Shown here: positions 1 through 10,189 of the stretch, in pieces
How positions within the stretch are numbered: position 1 is the first letter of the stretch
Layout: each line of letters starts with the position of its first letter
Assembly: GCA_002286855.1 (NCBI GenBank)
Contig: NRSV01000005.1
Span: 1-64,000, forward strand
Direction of reading: 5' to 3'
DNA length: 64,000 nt
DNA from: Bipolaris cookei
Lineage: Eukaryota; Ascomycota; Dothideomycetes; Pleosporales; Pleosporaceae
Position numbers and translations under genes: made by a program
Notes under the pieces: model-generated
Told to the model about the DNA's origin: nothing
Database searches by the model: none
The model's input: the letters and a program-made list of their open reading frames with translations, nothing else

Positions 1-1
1 A

Positions 2-1548
2 GTAGCAGATATGACAAAGAAACTACTGCGCGAACGAGATGGCCAGCCTTTAGGTAGATGCTGGGCAGAGCGGTTCGTCACGCGTACGGGCGAGCTTAAA
101 ACAGCCTTTAATTGAGCAAAGGATCGTCAGAGAATTCAGCAAGAGAATCCAGAGATAATTAACGCGTGGTTCAAGCTTGTACGAGAGACAATTGAGAAGT
201 ATGGGGTTCATACAGATGACATCCATAACTTTGATGAAACTGGCCTTCAGATGGGCGTGATTGGGTCAATGAAGGTAGTCACAGGCGCAGAGCGTCGTAC
301 GAGACCTACTCTTGCTCAGCCAGGCAATTGTGAGTGGGTTACAGTCATTCAGGGCATCTGCGCTGCAGGATACGCTACCCCGCCATTCATTATCTACAAG
401 GGACGCGTCCACATCTCTGCTTGGTACGAAGAAGCAGGTATACCGTACGATTGGAAGCTCTCAGTATCAGAGAATGGCTGGACGAACAATGAGCTTGGTC
501 TGGCATGGTTGAAGCACTTTGATGAGTACACAAAGACGCGTCAGGTGGGGTCGTATAGGCTGCTCATCCTTGACGGCCATGAGAGCCACCTTAACCAAGA
601 ATTTAAGGATTACTGCCTCGTACGAAAGATCCTTACCCTCTGTATNTCTGTATGCCTGCTCATTCATCGCACATACTTCAGCCACTTGACGTTGTCTGCT
701 TTTCGCCTCTTAAGCAGAAGTACTCTCAACGCGTACGAGACTTGGCACGCCACCATATCTGGCCAGACTTGTTATCAGTCAGTTGGATCGACAGACTGAA
801 AACCTAAATAGGAAATCCCGGATGAAAACTAGCCCTATTAGGTTTTCAGTCTGCCGATCCAACTGACTGATAGCAAGTCTGTATCTGGCATATTGACAAG
901 GAGCGCTTCCTTCCAGCCTTTCGAGACGCGTTTTTTGACGTGTTTACATCCGACAATTGCAAGAAGGCCTTTGAGGCAGTAGGGCTAGTCCCTATCGACG
1001 CGCAGAGGGTCATTGATCGTCTTGACGTACGTCTTCACACCCCGCCACAGCAAGGCCAGCTAGAAACACCCTGGCAGTCTAAAACACCTAGTAATTCGTA
1101 CGAATTTGGGTCACAGTCAAAGCTTGTAAGAGATTCTATCGTACGATCGCCAAGTACTGCACAAGAAGGCATTTCAAAGCTTATCAAAGGGGCTGAGGAG
1201 ATGCTACATGAGAATGTGCTCATGAAGGCCCGCGTACGAGAGCTTGAAGAGCAATTAGCAGCAGTGACAAAGCGCCATGGGCGCAAAAGGAAGCGAATTC
1301 AGACAGGTGGGACACTAGACTTTGGTGTAGGGGCATCGCAGGTAGCTGAAAGTAGTTCTACCAGTCGTACGACATCAAAGAAGGCACGTGGTGGGGGTAG
1401 TCAAGAAAGGGCTCTACCAGGTCAACGGCACTGTAGAACCTGTGGGAGAGCAGGCCATAACGCTGGTACGTGCCAAAAATATGTAGAAGAAGATTCTCTT
1501 TCACATACAAGTGAGTCGTACGAAGCATCTATAGCTAGTGTAGAGTAA
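2..1548 (+). pseudogene. Fot1/pogo-type DDE transposase, broken copy
   Basis: This is a relic of a Tc1/mariner-superfamily (Fot1/pogo) transposase; its 5' end lies outside the window. The three acidic catalytic positions are visible: Asp in FDETG (codon 233), Asp in ILDGHESH (codon 572) and Asp in QPLDVV (codon 688). A CCHC zinc knuckle (C-x2-C-x4-H-x4-C, about 1432-1475) sits near the C-terminus, as in related fungal elements. The copy is dead by at least three lesions. A TGA at 113-115 stands where the family usually has Arg. A frameshift lies near 641-651, beside an ambiguous base N at 646, where TCTGTAT is repeated. A 118-bp MITE at 764-881 brings in an in-frame stop. The 3' boundary is probably between 1549 and 1625, but I could not match terminal repeats because the left end is missing. 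Confidence 0.88.
764..881. mobile_element. hAT-type MITE inside the transposase, 8-bp TSD
   Basis: This 118-bp non-coding element is flanked by the perfect 8-bp direct repeat TATCTGGC (756-763 and 882-889). Its ends are terminal inverted repeats starting CAGACTTG, with about 48 bp on the left pairing to the right arm with only a few mismatches. An 8-bp target duplication and CAG-type termini are hallmarks of the hAT superfamily, so this is best read as a non-autonomous hAT MITE. Removing the element plus one TSD copy rejoins the codons for RHHIW and HIDKERF in one frame, matching the continuity expected of Fot1-like transposases. It therefore inserted into an existing transposase gene. Confidence 0.8.
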
Positions 1549-2152
1549 TTCAAGTTTTCGTACATAAAGTTCGCAATGCCAAGAAAAAGTGGCACACTAG
1601 GTGATGTGGCACTCTTGGTGATAGAATACGTTACAGTATATGTTATTTTGTTTTTCTCGCCCAAGACAACACAACACCTACTTTGTAGCTCCTGCCAGCC
1701 TCAGACGCTGACATAATGCTTCGAACACGTGATAAATCTCACCGTGCAGAGTGTAGGGATGAGTTGACTATTTAGAAAAGGCAGTCAATCCATGAATGTG
1801 AAAAAACCATGATGGAAACCCTTTTCTATCCAAAGTTGAATGTTTCATGATTGCTTTAACAAAACAACATACACAGCTACCTTATGCTAAAGCAGAAGAT
1901 GTAATAGTAAGCACAGAGTAATTACATCCGACTAACTAAGCAATACTACAGCTAAGCATACTAACCAAAAAATCACTAGAAAACTTAAGATGATATCAAG
2001 TCTGGTATAGAGGCTGTCCCTGGTGAGAATACGGTATACGCCGGATCGATGTCAGTGGCCTAAGCTCTGAAGTGGGCTGTCCAGAACACCAAGCCTCCCG
2101 CATCTTCGGTCATCGCACCCAAGATGCCGAACCGGGCGCCGCCAGCACGAGT
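1549..2152. other. Transposon 3' flank and Mdm1 upstream region
   Basis: This gene-free stretch holds the presumed 3' terminus of the transposon. A partly repetitive segment with two copies of GTGGCAC lies at about 1590-1612. The rest is moderately AT-rich sequence up to the Mdm1-like start. I see no convincing TATA box or further gene. Confidence 0.5.
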
Positions 2153-5100
2153 ATGGCCACTGTGAAGCGCAGAGACTTTATTCTTGCTGCCGTCGCAATA
2201 TTCGTCGCCTGGGGTTATCTGACCCACTGGCAGCCCAAGTTGCACTACCTCCCCTACGCCTTCGTCACCGGAGCACTTGCGACGCTCGCACTGCTGGCAT
2301 GGCTTACCTTCACCACCGCCTGGGACAGGGACCTACGACGCGGCGGAAATGTCGACTATGGGCCGCGCCATGTTGCCTTTGTGGCGCCGGAAAAGTGGAA
2401 GGCTGAGAGGGAGGCCCTGGACAAGAGGAACATGTACATGATGGAACCGCTATACCCCGCGTCCTATATGATATCAGACAGCCTCGATGTCCTGATCGGC
2501 CTGATACTGCGCGATTTTGTAAAAAGCTGGTATGGAAGCATCAGCAAGAGCCCGACATTCGTACATGAGGTCGACAAGGCAGTGCGTGTAGCCATGGGTG
2601 AGATACGGGAACGCATACTGGCAGTAGATATGGTCGAGATGGTCGTGTCGCGCATGATTCCTCTCATCACCGACCACCTGAAAGCGTCGTACGAGGCCGA
2701 GCGCGTGGTTCGAGGGCGCAAGCTGTCGCGCAATATTACAGATTCAGAGGAGCTTGATCTTGCCATCGCAGCCAAATACAAAGAGGGTCGGCTGCATCCT
2801 GCTGCGTCTTTGGCATACTCAAACACCAAACCAATACAGCAGCAGCACTTGAGGAGCATAGTCACGCGACTCCTACCAAAGATCATGCCTGTCAATATGT
2901 CCACAAGTCCGGCTGTCAATGTACTCATCAAAGAGATTGTGGCTTGTGCAGTCCTGTCACCCGTGATGCACATGCTTGCTGACCCCGATACATGGAATCA
3001 GCTCATGGAGGGTTATGTAAGATCACTTCTCATATAGCATTAAATATGCTAATAACTCTAGGGCCGGTCTCTGCTGCAAGAAAGAAAGACGGTACGCAAA
3101 GTACGAGCTGCCCTCGACGAACACGCTCCGCCCACACAGAAGACAACCAAGAACACGCAGTTCCCTAAACTCTTGCCCAGCGATAATGAACGGAAATTTG
3201 AAAGGTTCATGCGAGCAATACAGCAAACAAACACGCTTGCAGATGCTAGGCGTTTTCGCAGCGAGATCGCAAGCCAGCTGCGTAAAGACTCGATGATTGA
3301 AGGACAAGACCCCGTCTATTTGCGTCGTCTTGAGTCGGCACGTCATGTGCTCGATACGAAGGTTGTGACACTTAGCGCTGGTGGATCGGTTCGTGCCAAA
3401 GTCACAGCTCAGGAAGCCCCAAAGCACAAGCGCTCTTCATCCAAATTCGCCAACGCATCTTTGCGCGAAGTTCTGTATGACGCATCGGGTCTTTCGTGCT
3501 TCATGGAATTCATGGATCAGGCGGACCTCATGCGACTAGTGCAGTTCTGGATTGTTGTGGATGGATTCCGTAACCCGTTGGAAGTAGAGACTGAGGAAAG
3601 CCAGGACTACGTTGGTGCGCTTCCCACGTGGACAGAGTCGGATCGTACAGATCTAGCGCAGATCCACGAGGCATATTTATCCAAGCCTGAACTCAAGATT
3701 CTCCCGGAAGCCCGCCGAGCGGTTGCAGAATTTCTCAAGGCTGGGCGGAAAGCGACGCCCCAACAATATCACAATGCACGGCGTTCCCTATTGCAAGCGC
3801 AAACGGCCGCATATGAACAGCTACAAGAGCCTTACTTTCGACGATTCAAGAAATCAAACCTGTACTACAAGTGGCTGGCTATGGATGAAGCAGCGAATAC
3901 CGACAATAGTGCCGGAAAGGCGAGATCCATGACGCAACCTCTCGAGGCCCCACCTTCAGTAACACCCGCCATGTCTCGTACACATTCAAGACAAAATAGT
4001 TCATTGTATGCACCACAAGGCGATCTGCGTCGGGCAGTTGCATCCTCTTCAGATCTGAAAAGTCAAGCATCAGCCAATATCATCGAGCCACCTGCACGAC
4101 GCTCCTTGGATGTAGCGCCATCTACGTCTAAGCGTGCACCTCTGTTTGGCGATGACTACGACTCCGATCCCCTTGCACACTCCACCGCGAGCTTAAATTC
4201 CGACTTTGGCTATGATCGAACTGGTGGAAATGATGCAAGGGTGGTGGATGCCATGCATGCTGCTCTGACTGACATCATGGATGAGCCAGAGGGTTCCATT
4301 TTCTATGAGCCAGGTTTAAGATCACCCGTAGATAATGACTCAATGCGCGGCTCTCTTGATCTACCTCGGGCGTTGTCACCTAATCCGCAAGGAAAAGAGA
4401 GTCTGAAGCCAAGCATAGCATCGCTCGGTCTAGTTGGAGAGCCCAGAACTCGCGGCGTATTTAACGACGATCTATTTGGCGACGAGCAGAAATTTTTAGA
4501 AGACGAAATTGATGATCCGATATCAAGCGAAAAGGCGGATGACGAGATACACGAAGCTGCGCCCGGAGATCTGGGCTTAGCGGAGGCGATCGATGCTCTT
4601 ACAGCCGACATCGAGCGTTTGGTGACACAAGAATCTATTGTGGATTCACTAACCTCAAAGGCCGAGTTGACTAACAATGCCGCTGAGCTTAGAATCTTGC
4701 GCAAGTCCAAAGCTAGTTTACAGCGAGAGATCCAGCGAAAAGAACTCCAACGACAGCAGTACATTGTGCAGGAGAGTGACAACAGTTTGTATGGGCGTGC
4801 AAACGTGTTCATACAATCAATCATGGTGGGCACAGAAGAGGACGGCAAGGACTATGCCATGTACGTTATTGAAGTCCGACGACGCGCGGGCGACCAGATG
4901 CCTGCAGCAACTTGGGTCGTCTCGCGCAGGTACAGCGAGTTCCACGAACTGAACAAAAGGCTTCGTGCAAAGTTTCCTCAAGTTCGGGGCCTAGAGTTTC
5001 CACGCCGCCAGATGATACTCAAGCTTCAAAAGGACTCTTTGCACAAACGGCGGGTCGGCCTGGAAAAGTACCTGAGAGAACTCCTGCTTATCCCAGCGGT

Positions 5101-5836
5101 GTGCCGCAGCCGTGAATTTCGAGCATTCCTCTCTCAAGCTGCGATTAGTCCTGCCGACGCGCTCAAGAACCAAGATCCAAACTCGAATGATTTCGTGACC
5201 CGCATTTACAACTCCGTAGCAGATGGTATGGAAGAATTCCTCGGCAACATCCCCGTCCTCGACCAGCTCTCCGTAGCAGGCCAAAACCTTATCTCCGCTG
5301 CCACCACGCAGCTCGCCCACACAAACGGCGCGACTGCCCAACCTACCAGCCTCGCCTCCTCTGGCGTCCTAGTAGCCGGTGAACCCAACCCCGATGCCGA
5401 AGCCGAAGCCGAGCTCCTCGCCTTCGAAAACAAAGAACTCGAACCCTTCGTCAAACCAATCTGTGACCTCTTCCTCGAAACCTTTGAGCTCAACCGCGAA
5501 AACAACTGGCTCCGCGGCCGCGCGGTCGTCGTCGTCCTGCACCAGCTCCTCGGCGGCACCATCGAACGCAAAGTCCGCGAATCTTTTGGTAACCTCCTTT
5601 CTGAAATGAATATCGCGCAGTATATTGATGCGCTGAAAGATAGCATGTGGCCGGATGGCCGCATGAAAGCGGGTATTGAGCGGACAGTGCAGGATAAGGA
5701 GAGGAGTAGGAAGGCGGCGAGTGATGTGCTGAGTACACTTATACCCGAGTTGGCGAGTAGTGTGGTGGGGAGACAGAATGCGCAGTTGGCGGCGAAGAAG
5801 TTGGAGGGGACGGTTAATAATGGGAGGTTGAAGTAA
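2153..5836 (+). CDS. mdm1: Mdm1-like sorting nexin (TM-PXA-RGS-PX-Nexin_C)
   Basis: Exons are 2153-3016 and 3062-5836, giving 1212 residues, close to yeast Mdm1 (1127). The 45-nt intron has a GTAAGA donor, a GCTAATAAC branch region and a TAG acceptor. Two hydrophobic segments (about residues 6-25 and 33-55) anchor the N-terminus, followed by a PXA domain (about 110-285), an RGS-like domain (about 415-560), a long acidic/Ser-rich linker, a PX domain (about 863-977, with the phosphoinositide-pocket motif RRYSEF near 909) and a Nexin_C domain (about 1080-1180). Proteins of this architecture (yeast Mdm1, animal SNX13/14/25) are ER-anchored tethers at ER-vacuole/lipid-droplet contact sites. That role is inferred from the family. 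The start is the first ATG ahead of the membrane segments; the frame is open upstream but without an ATG. Confidence 0.93.
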
Positions 5837-6434
5837 GTCTTTCCCCCTTCTCTTTTTTACGATGTGGGTAATTTGGAATAAGGAGTTTATTAATAATGCT
5901 TGTAGTACCCACCTTGTTTTTACACTACTAGACGAGATTCTGCATGTGTTGTTTCCAGATGTTTATGCGAAGTAATATATATAGATGTGTCTGCGGGAAA
6001 TATATGTTGCATGGTTGGCGTTTATCAAGAGTGGATTCGATTGCTTGGGAAAGTCTATTCGACCGATTTGGTCAGTTGCTGAGTGGGAAACATCTCGCAC
6101 CCAATGTAAAGCGCTTGTTCTCGACCAGAGCGTGTGTTTTGTACTCGGTCCGAGTGTGGAAGCGATGAATGCTTCCTCAAGAGGTGACATGACGTTCAAA
6201 ATAGGCGAGTTAGTCTCGCTTACAGCGTGAATCGGAAATACGATATCGGCTGCGACGGCTACTACTACTACATTGACGGAGAGACGTCTATCCTTGATCG
6301 CTTAGAAGAGCCATGTATGAAGAACATATACACATCCGACATGCGTTACATTCTCGAATTGAACTGATATATCATATATCAGTAGAGCATCTACGACATG
6401 CCTCAGCTATTGTCTAGCCAAATTCGTGAAAACC
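5837..6434. other. Convergent 3' intergenic region
   Basis: This is the 3' flank shared by the plus-strand sorting nexin and the minus-strand agmatinase-family gene. Short frames on both strands show no family resemblance, and I see no separate gene here. Confidence 0.5.
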
Positions 6435-7749
6435 TCACAGCTCATCCTTATCCTTGGAACCCGCACCCGTCCGCGCCTGTTCGACAAGGCCTTTGTGAAT
6501 CATATTCGTCAATACCTCGTAAGCAACCTGTGCTGCAACCAAGCCGGTCGTCTCCGCCGAGCCGTCATATGCAGGACTGACTTCAACAATGTCTGCCCCA
6601 ACCACGTTCATATCCTGGATACCACGCAGAATTCGAATCACTTCCCGAGTGGTCCAGCCACCAGGCTCTGGAGTGCCGGTGCCTGGCGCTAGCCCAGGGT
6701 CGATCACATCAATGTCGATACTGAGGTAAACGGGCATCTCAATACCGACACGGTCCATGATGGATGCAATGACTCCCTTCACTCCAATCTCGTCGATGTC
6801 GTCCGTGGCAATACGTTGCCAACCTTGCTGTGTGTCATCAAAGTGGTCAGCATCGTCATCGCCTGATAGTCGCGTCCTCAAACCCGCATGTACACTTGAG
6901 CCGTTTGCGATTAAGCCCTCGGTGGTAGCGCACCAAAACATGCTGCCGTGGTTGAAGAATGATTGCGTGGATAGATCCTCCGGGTCTACCCATGAATTTG
7001 GATATTTTGCTATATTTCCACAGAGTTAACTATTTTTGGCTTTGTTGAAACTGTTGCAGTTACTAACCTGGGTGCCAAGTGTCCAGGTGGGCATCAAAAT
7101 GTACAACAGCAATTGGCTGCTTGTACAAATTCTTCAATGCCCTCAAAGCTGGCAGTGCGATGCTGTGGTCTCCACCAAACGTAAGCAGCTTTGGCTTCTT
7201 GAAGTACGACACTCCACTCTCAGTGCTCTTCTCAGTCGCTGGCCTGTTTGCCAACTCCTGAAAAGCTTCACTCATCTGCCGCAGTGCCAGGGCATTGTCA
7301 AAGGGTGTGATGGGTATATCTCCGCAATCTACAATCTTTGCCCATGATGTATATGGATTAAACCCCGCGCGGGGGTTGAAGCCACGGAAGGACGTCTGAC
7401 GAGAAGAGCCAGCACGGATGGCTCGAGGTCCGAATCGAGCACCAGGTCGGTATGATACTGCAGTATCAAAGGGTGCTCCAAGGATGGCAATATCATAAGT
7501 CGTCTCAGGGCTAGTCAAGCAGCGAGTGTGCGGCAGGTGGGCAAAGGTTGAGATGCCAGAGAAGCCCCACTAAGCGACTGTCAGCTGTATTCAAGCACCA
7601 TCACATGGAATACTTACATCTGTACCCCACTTCCTCTCAAGCTCATCCAGCCGCTCCTGAGAGAACGAACTTTTCCCTTCAGTGTGGTGGGCTCCATGCG
7701 CGGAGACATGGGCCGCATAGGCAAACGGAGTGATCCAGTTCCACCACAT
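6435..7749 (-). CDS. Agmatinase/arginase-family ureohydrolase, ER-retained
   Basis: Exons on the minus strand are 7749-7618, 7569-7068 and 7009-6435, giving 402 residues. The introns (48 and 58 nt) are canonical. Binuclear-Mn ligand motifs of the ureohydrolase fold are present: GGDHS, DAHLD and SIDIDVIDP. The enzyme should hydrolyse a guanidino substrate to urea; agmatine is the likeliest from fungal homologues, but specificity cannot be read from the motifs. The N-terminus (MWWNWITPFAYAAHVSAHGA) looks like a short secretion signal, as in many fungal members. The last four residues are KDEL, the classic ER-retrieval signal. An alternative start 13 codons upstream (7788) would lengthen the N-terminus. 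The gene is divergent from the Fpg gene. Confidence 0.9.
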
Positions 7750-8238
7750 GATCAGTGCATTGCAGTATCTCAAGATAAAACAGTGCAACTATCAAGTTCA
7801 AATACCCATAGACTGGCGTCTAGGGCGGACAATTATGTAAAATCGCGTTATCGTAAGTCCTGGTCATGTTGCCAACAGCATAGCGGGGCAGCCTAGAAAG
7901 GCAAGTCCATCCGTAATCGCTCTGAGAGAATGAAACTGCCTCGACCTCATATCTAGGCTTGTATGGAAAGACGAACGGGATATGTGAAGGTGGAGAGCAA
8001 CAAGGGTTGTTCTCACGGCAAGGCGAGACGGAATTGAGTAATGACGTGATGCACGCTCGTCCCGTGACGACGCGCCTTCGCGTGTTACGCGAAGCCTCCA
8101 CCCTCGCCATCCAAGGTACTGTTCAGCGCAACTCCCAATCACGTCCTCAGGAGTCCGTTTAACTCATCGTATCCGTATCTTTGTGGATCTCATCGTAGCC
8201 TATTTCTCAGCGCAAGAAGGCCTTGTCTGGCTGTCAGG
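7750..8238. promoter_or_regulatory. Divergent promoter, agmatinase-family / Fpg
   Basis: About 490 bp separate the divergent start codons of the ureohydrolase gene (minus) and the DNA glycosylase gene (plus), so the region must contain both promoters. I see no clear TATA box. Frames on both strands are short and mutually overlapping, and I reject them as genes. Confidence 0.5.
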
Positions 8239-9735
8239 ATGCCCGAGGTAGGGACGCGTTCTACATAGCTGCGCGCGTATCACACCTGCTAACACTGATC
8301 AGATTGCAGAAGTGGCACGCATTGTGCACTTCTTGAAGAAACATGCTGTCGGAAAGACTATACAAGCGGTGAAAACCCAAGAAGACAATGTGGGCTTGGT
8401 GACGTCTCATCTATACGAAAGCATCTAATGGCGTCATCCAGATTGTCTACGGAAAGGTTGGAACCTCTGCAGCAGCCTTTCAAAAAGCCATGTCTGGTAA
8501 GAAGATTCTAGATGCACGCCAGCAGGGCAAGTACTTCTGGCTAGTCATGGACACGGCACCGCACCCTCTGATGCATTTTGGCATGTCTGGCTGGATGAAG
8601 TTCAGCAATGACGAAACAGCATACTACCGCCCAACTAAACCTGAGGAAGCAGAATGGCCACCCAAGTACTGGAAATTCATCTTGCAGCTGCAAGAAGAGC
8701 CCAAAAACGAAGTTGCCTTTGTGGACGCAAGACGACTGGCTCGGATAAGACTGGTAGATGCTGCTGCAGAAGATATGAGGAAGACGACTCCACTAAAGGA
8801 GAATGGCCCAGACCCGGTCATTGACAAAGACATCTTGACCGTTGAATGGCTGAGTAAGAAGCTGAAGAGTAAGAGAGTACCTGTGAAAGCTCTACTGTTG
8901 GATCAAGGTTCGCATCTCATCACCATATCCTCGAAAGAACGCACCATCTGACCTTTTGTAGCCAACATCTCAGGAATAGGGAACTGGGTTGGGTATGTTG
9001 GTCGTCAAGTAGATTTGGGGTACTACTAACATTGGCAGCGATGAGATCATGTACCAAGCCAAACTACACCCGGAGCAGTACAGCAACACCTTCAGCGACG
9101 AACAAGTAAAGCGCCTACATGACGCAATGATGTACGTCTGCGACACGGCTGTGCAAGCCAATGGGGATTCGGACAGTTTTCCTCAAGACTGGCTTATGAA
9201 ACATCGTTGGGGAAAAGGCAAGAAAGAGGCAAGCAAACTACCGACCGGTGAGAAGATCACATTTCTCAAGGTCGGTGGTCGGACTTCGGCCATTGTGCCG
9301 AGTGTCCAGAAGAAGACAGCAGCTGTTGCCGGCGACGTTTCCGACAATGCAGAGGCTGAAGACAGTGAAGCGGATACGAAGCCTAAGAAGAGCAACAAGA
9401 GGAAAGCTCAAGCAGTCAAGGATGAGGATGAAGAAGTTGAGGAAAAGACACCTGCTAAGGCTAAAGGCGGACGTAAGAATGTGAAGGAGGTTAAAGAAGA
9501 GACGAAAGATGCTTCCGAAGAAGACGCACCAGCAAAACCGAAGCGTGCTAGCAAGAAGGTCATAGAACTCAAAGAGGAGACTGAAGTAGAGACTGGTGAA
9601 CTTGAGGAGCAACAACCTGCCAAGAAGCGCAAGATGACTGCTAATGGCACAGTAAAGAAGACCAAGGCTCCCGCCAAAGAGAAAACGAGTGAGGATACAA
9701 CAGGAAGGCGACGGTCAGGACGCTTGTCCAGGTAA
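8239..9735 (+). CDS. Formamidopyrimidine-DNA glycosylase (Fpg/MutM-like)
   Basis: Exons are 8239-8247, 8303-8389, 8442-8907, 8962-8992 and 9039-9735, giving 429 residues. The mature N-terminus is Pro-Glu (MPE), the catalytic nucleophile and general acid of Fpg/Nei enzymes, here on a 9-nt first coding exon. The helix-two-turn-helix region (GIGNWVGDEIMYQAKLHP) spans the last two introns. As in fungal and plant Fpg, I see no C-terminal zinc finger. Instead the last roughly 150 residues form a Lys/Glu-rich disordered tail. The enzyme should excise oxidised purines such as 8-oxoguanine and Fapy lesions in base-excision repair. The second donor is ambiguous: GTGGGC at 8390 fits family spacing better, while GTGACG at 8399 would add three residues in frame. 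Confidence 0.9.
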
Positions 9736-10189
9736 GGGCGAATACGGTATACTTGAATGTTGTTTTGTACAGTTCAATTGTAAGATAGCGGAAGAGATTT
9801 TGTTTTTTTGAATGATTGTAAACCTATAACCAAGGTTCAAGATGCACATCAAATTGGCCGCTGTAAGAGGTCGTGTAAGCGGGGTGTCAGGGCGCGCACG
9901 TGCAATTCGAAGTCGAGGTGCGCTAGCGGTCGAATCGAACACTCCGACATTGAATTTCAGAGCTCCCCACATTCTCACGTAGCGCAGGCCAGCCACCAGT
10001 GCCACAGTTGCTTGCCGAAGGGGCCGTGTCGCCATGACACATTGTATCGATTAAACATCTCGAATCCCCACCCAACCTCCCCCGGCCTAGTGGCGAGGTT
10101 GAATCGAATCCATTTCTGAATTCCGAACGGAAGCTCCTCGCAGGCCGACTCTCAACGACGCTCCGCGCACACCTCAAACGACCGTCACC
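9736..10189. other. Intergenic region upstream of nat1
   Basis: About 450 bp lie between the Fpg stop and the Nat1-like start, with the 3' flank of Fpg and the promoter of the next gene. I see nothing else recognisable. Confidence 0.5.

Noticed and set aside
773..872. Palindrome 775-870 read as a Tc1/mariner MITE with TA target duplication
   Set aside because: The inverted repeat continues outward to 764 and 881, and a perfect 8-bp duplication lies just beyond, so the hAT reading explains more of the sequence and also restores the transposase frame.
2072..2152. N-terminal extension of the Mdm1-like protein
   Set aside because: The frame is open but has no ATG before 2153, and the membrane segments follow directly after that start.
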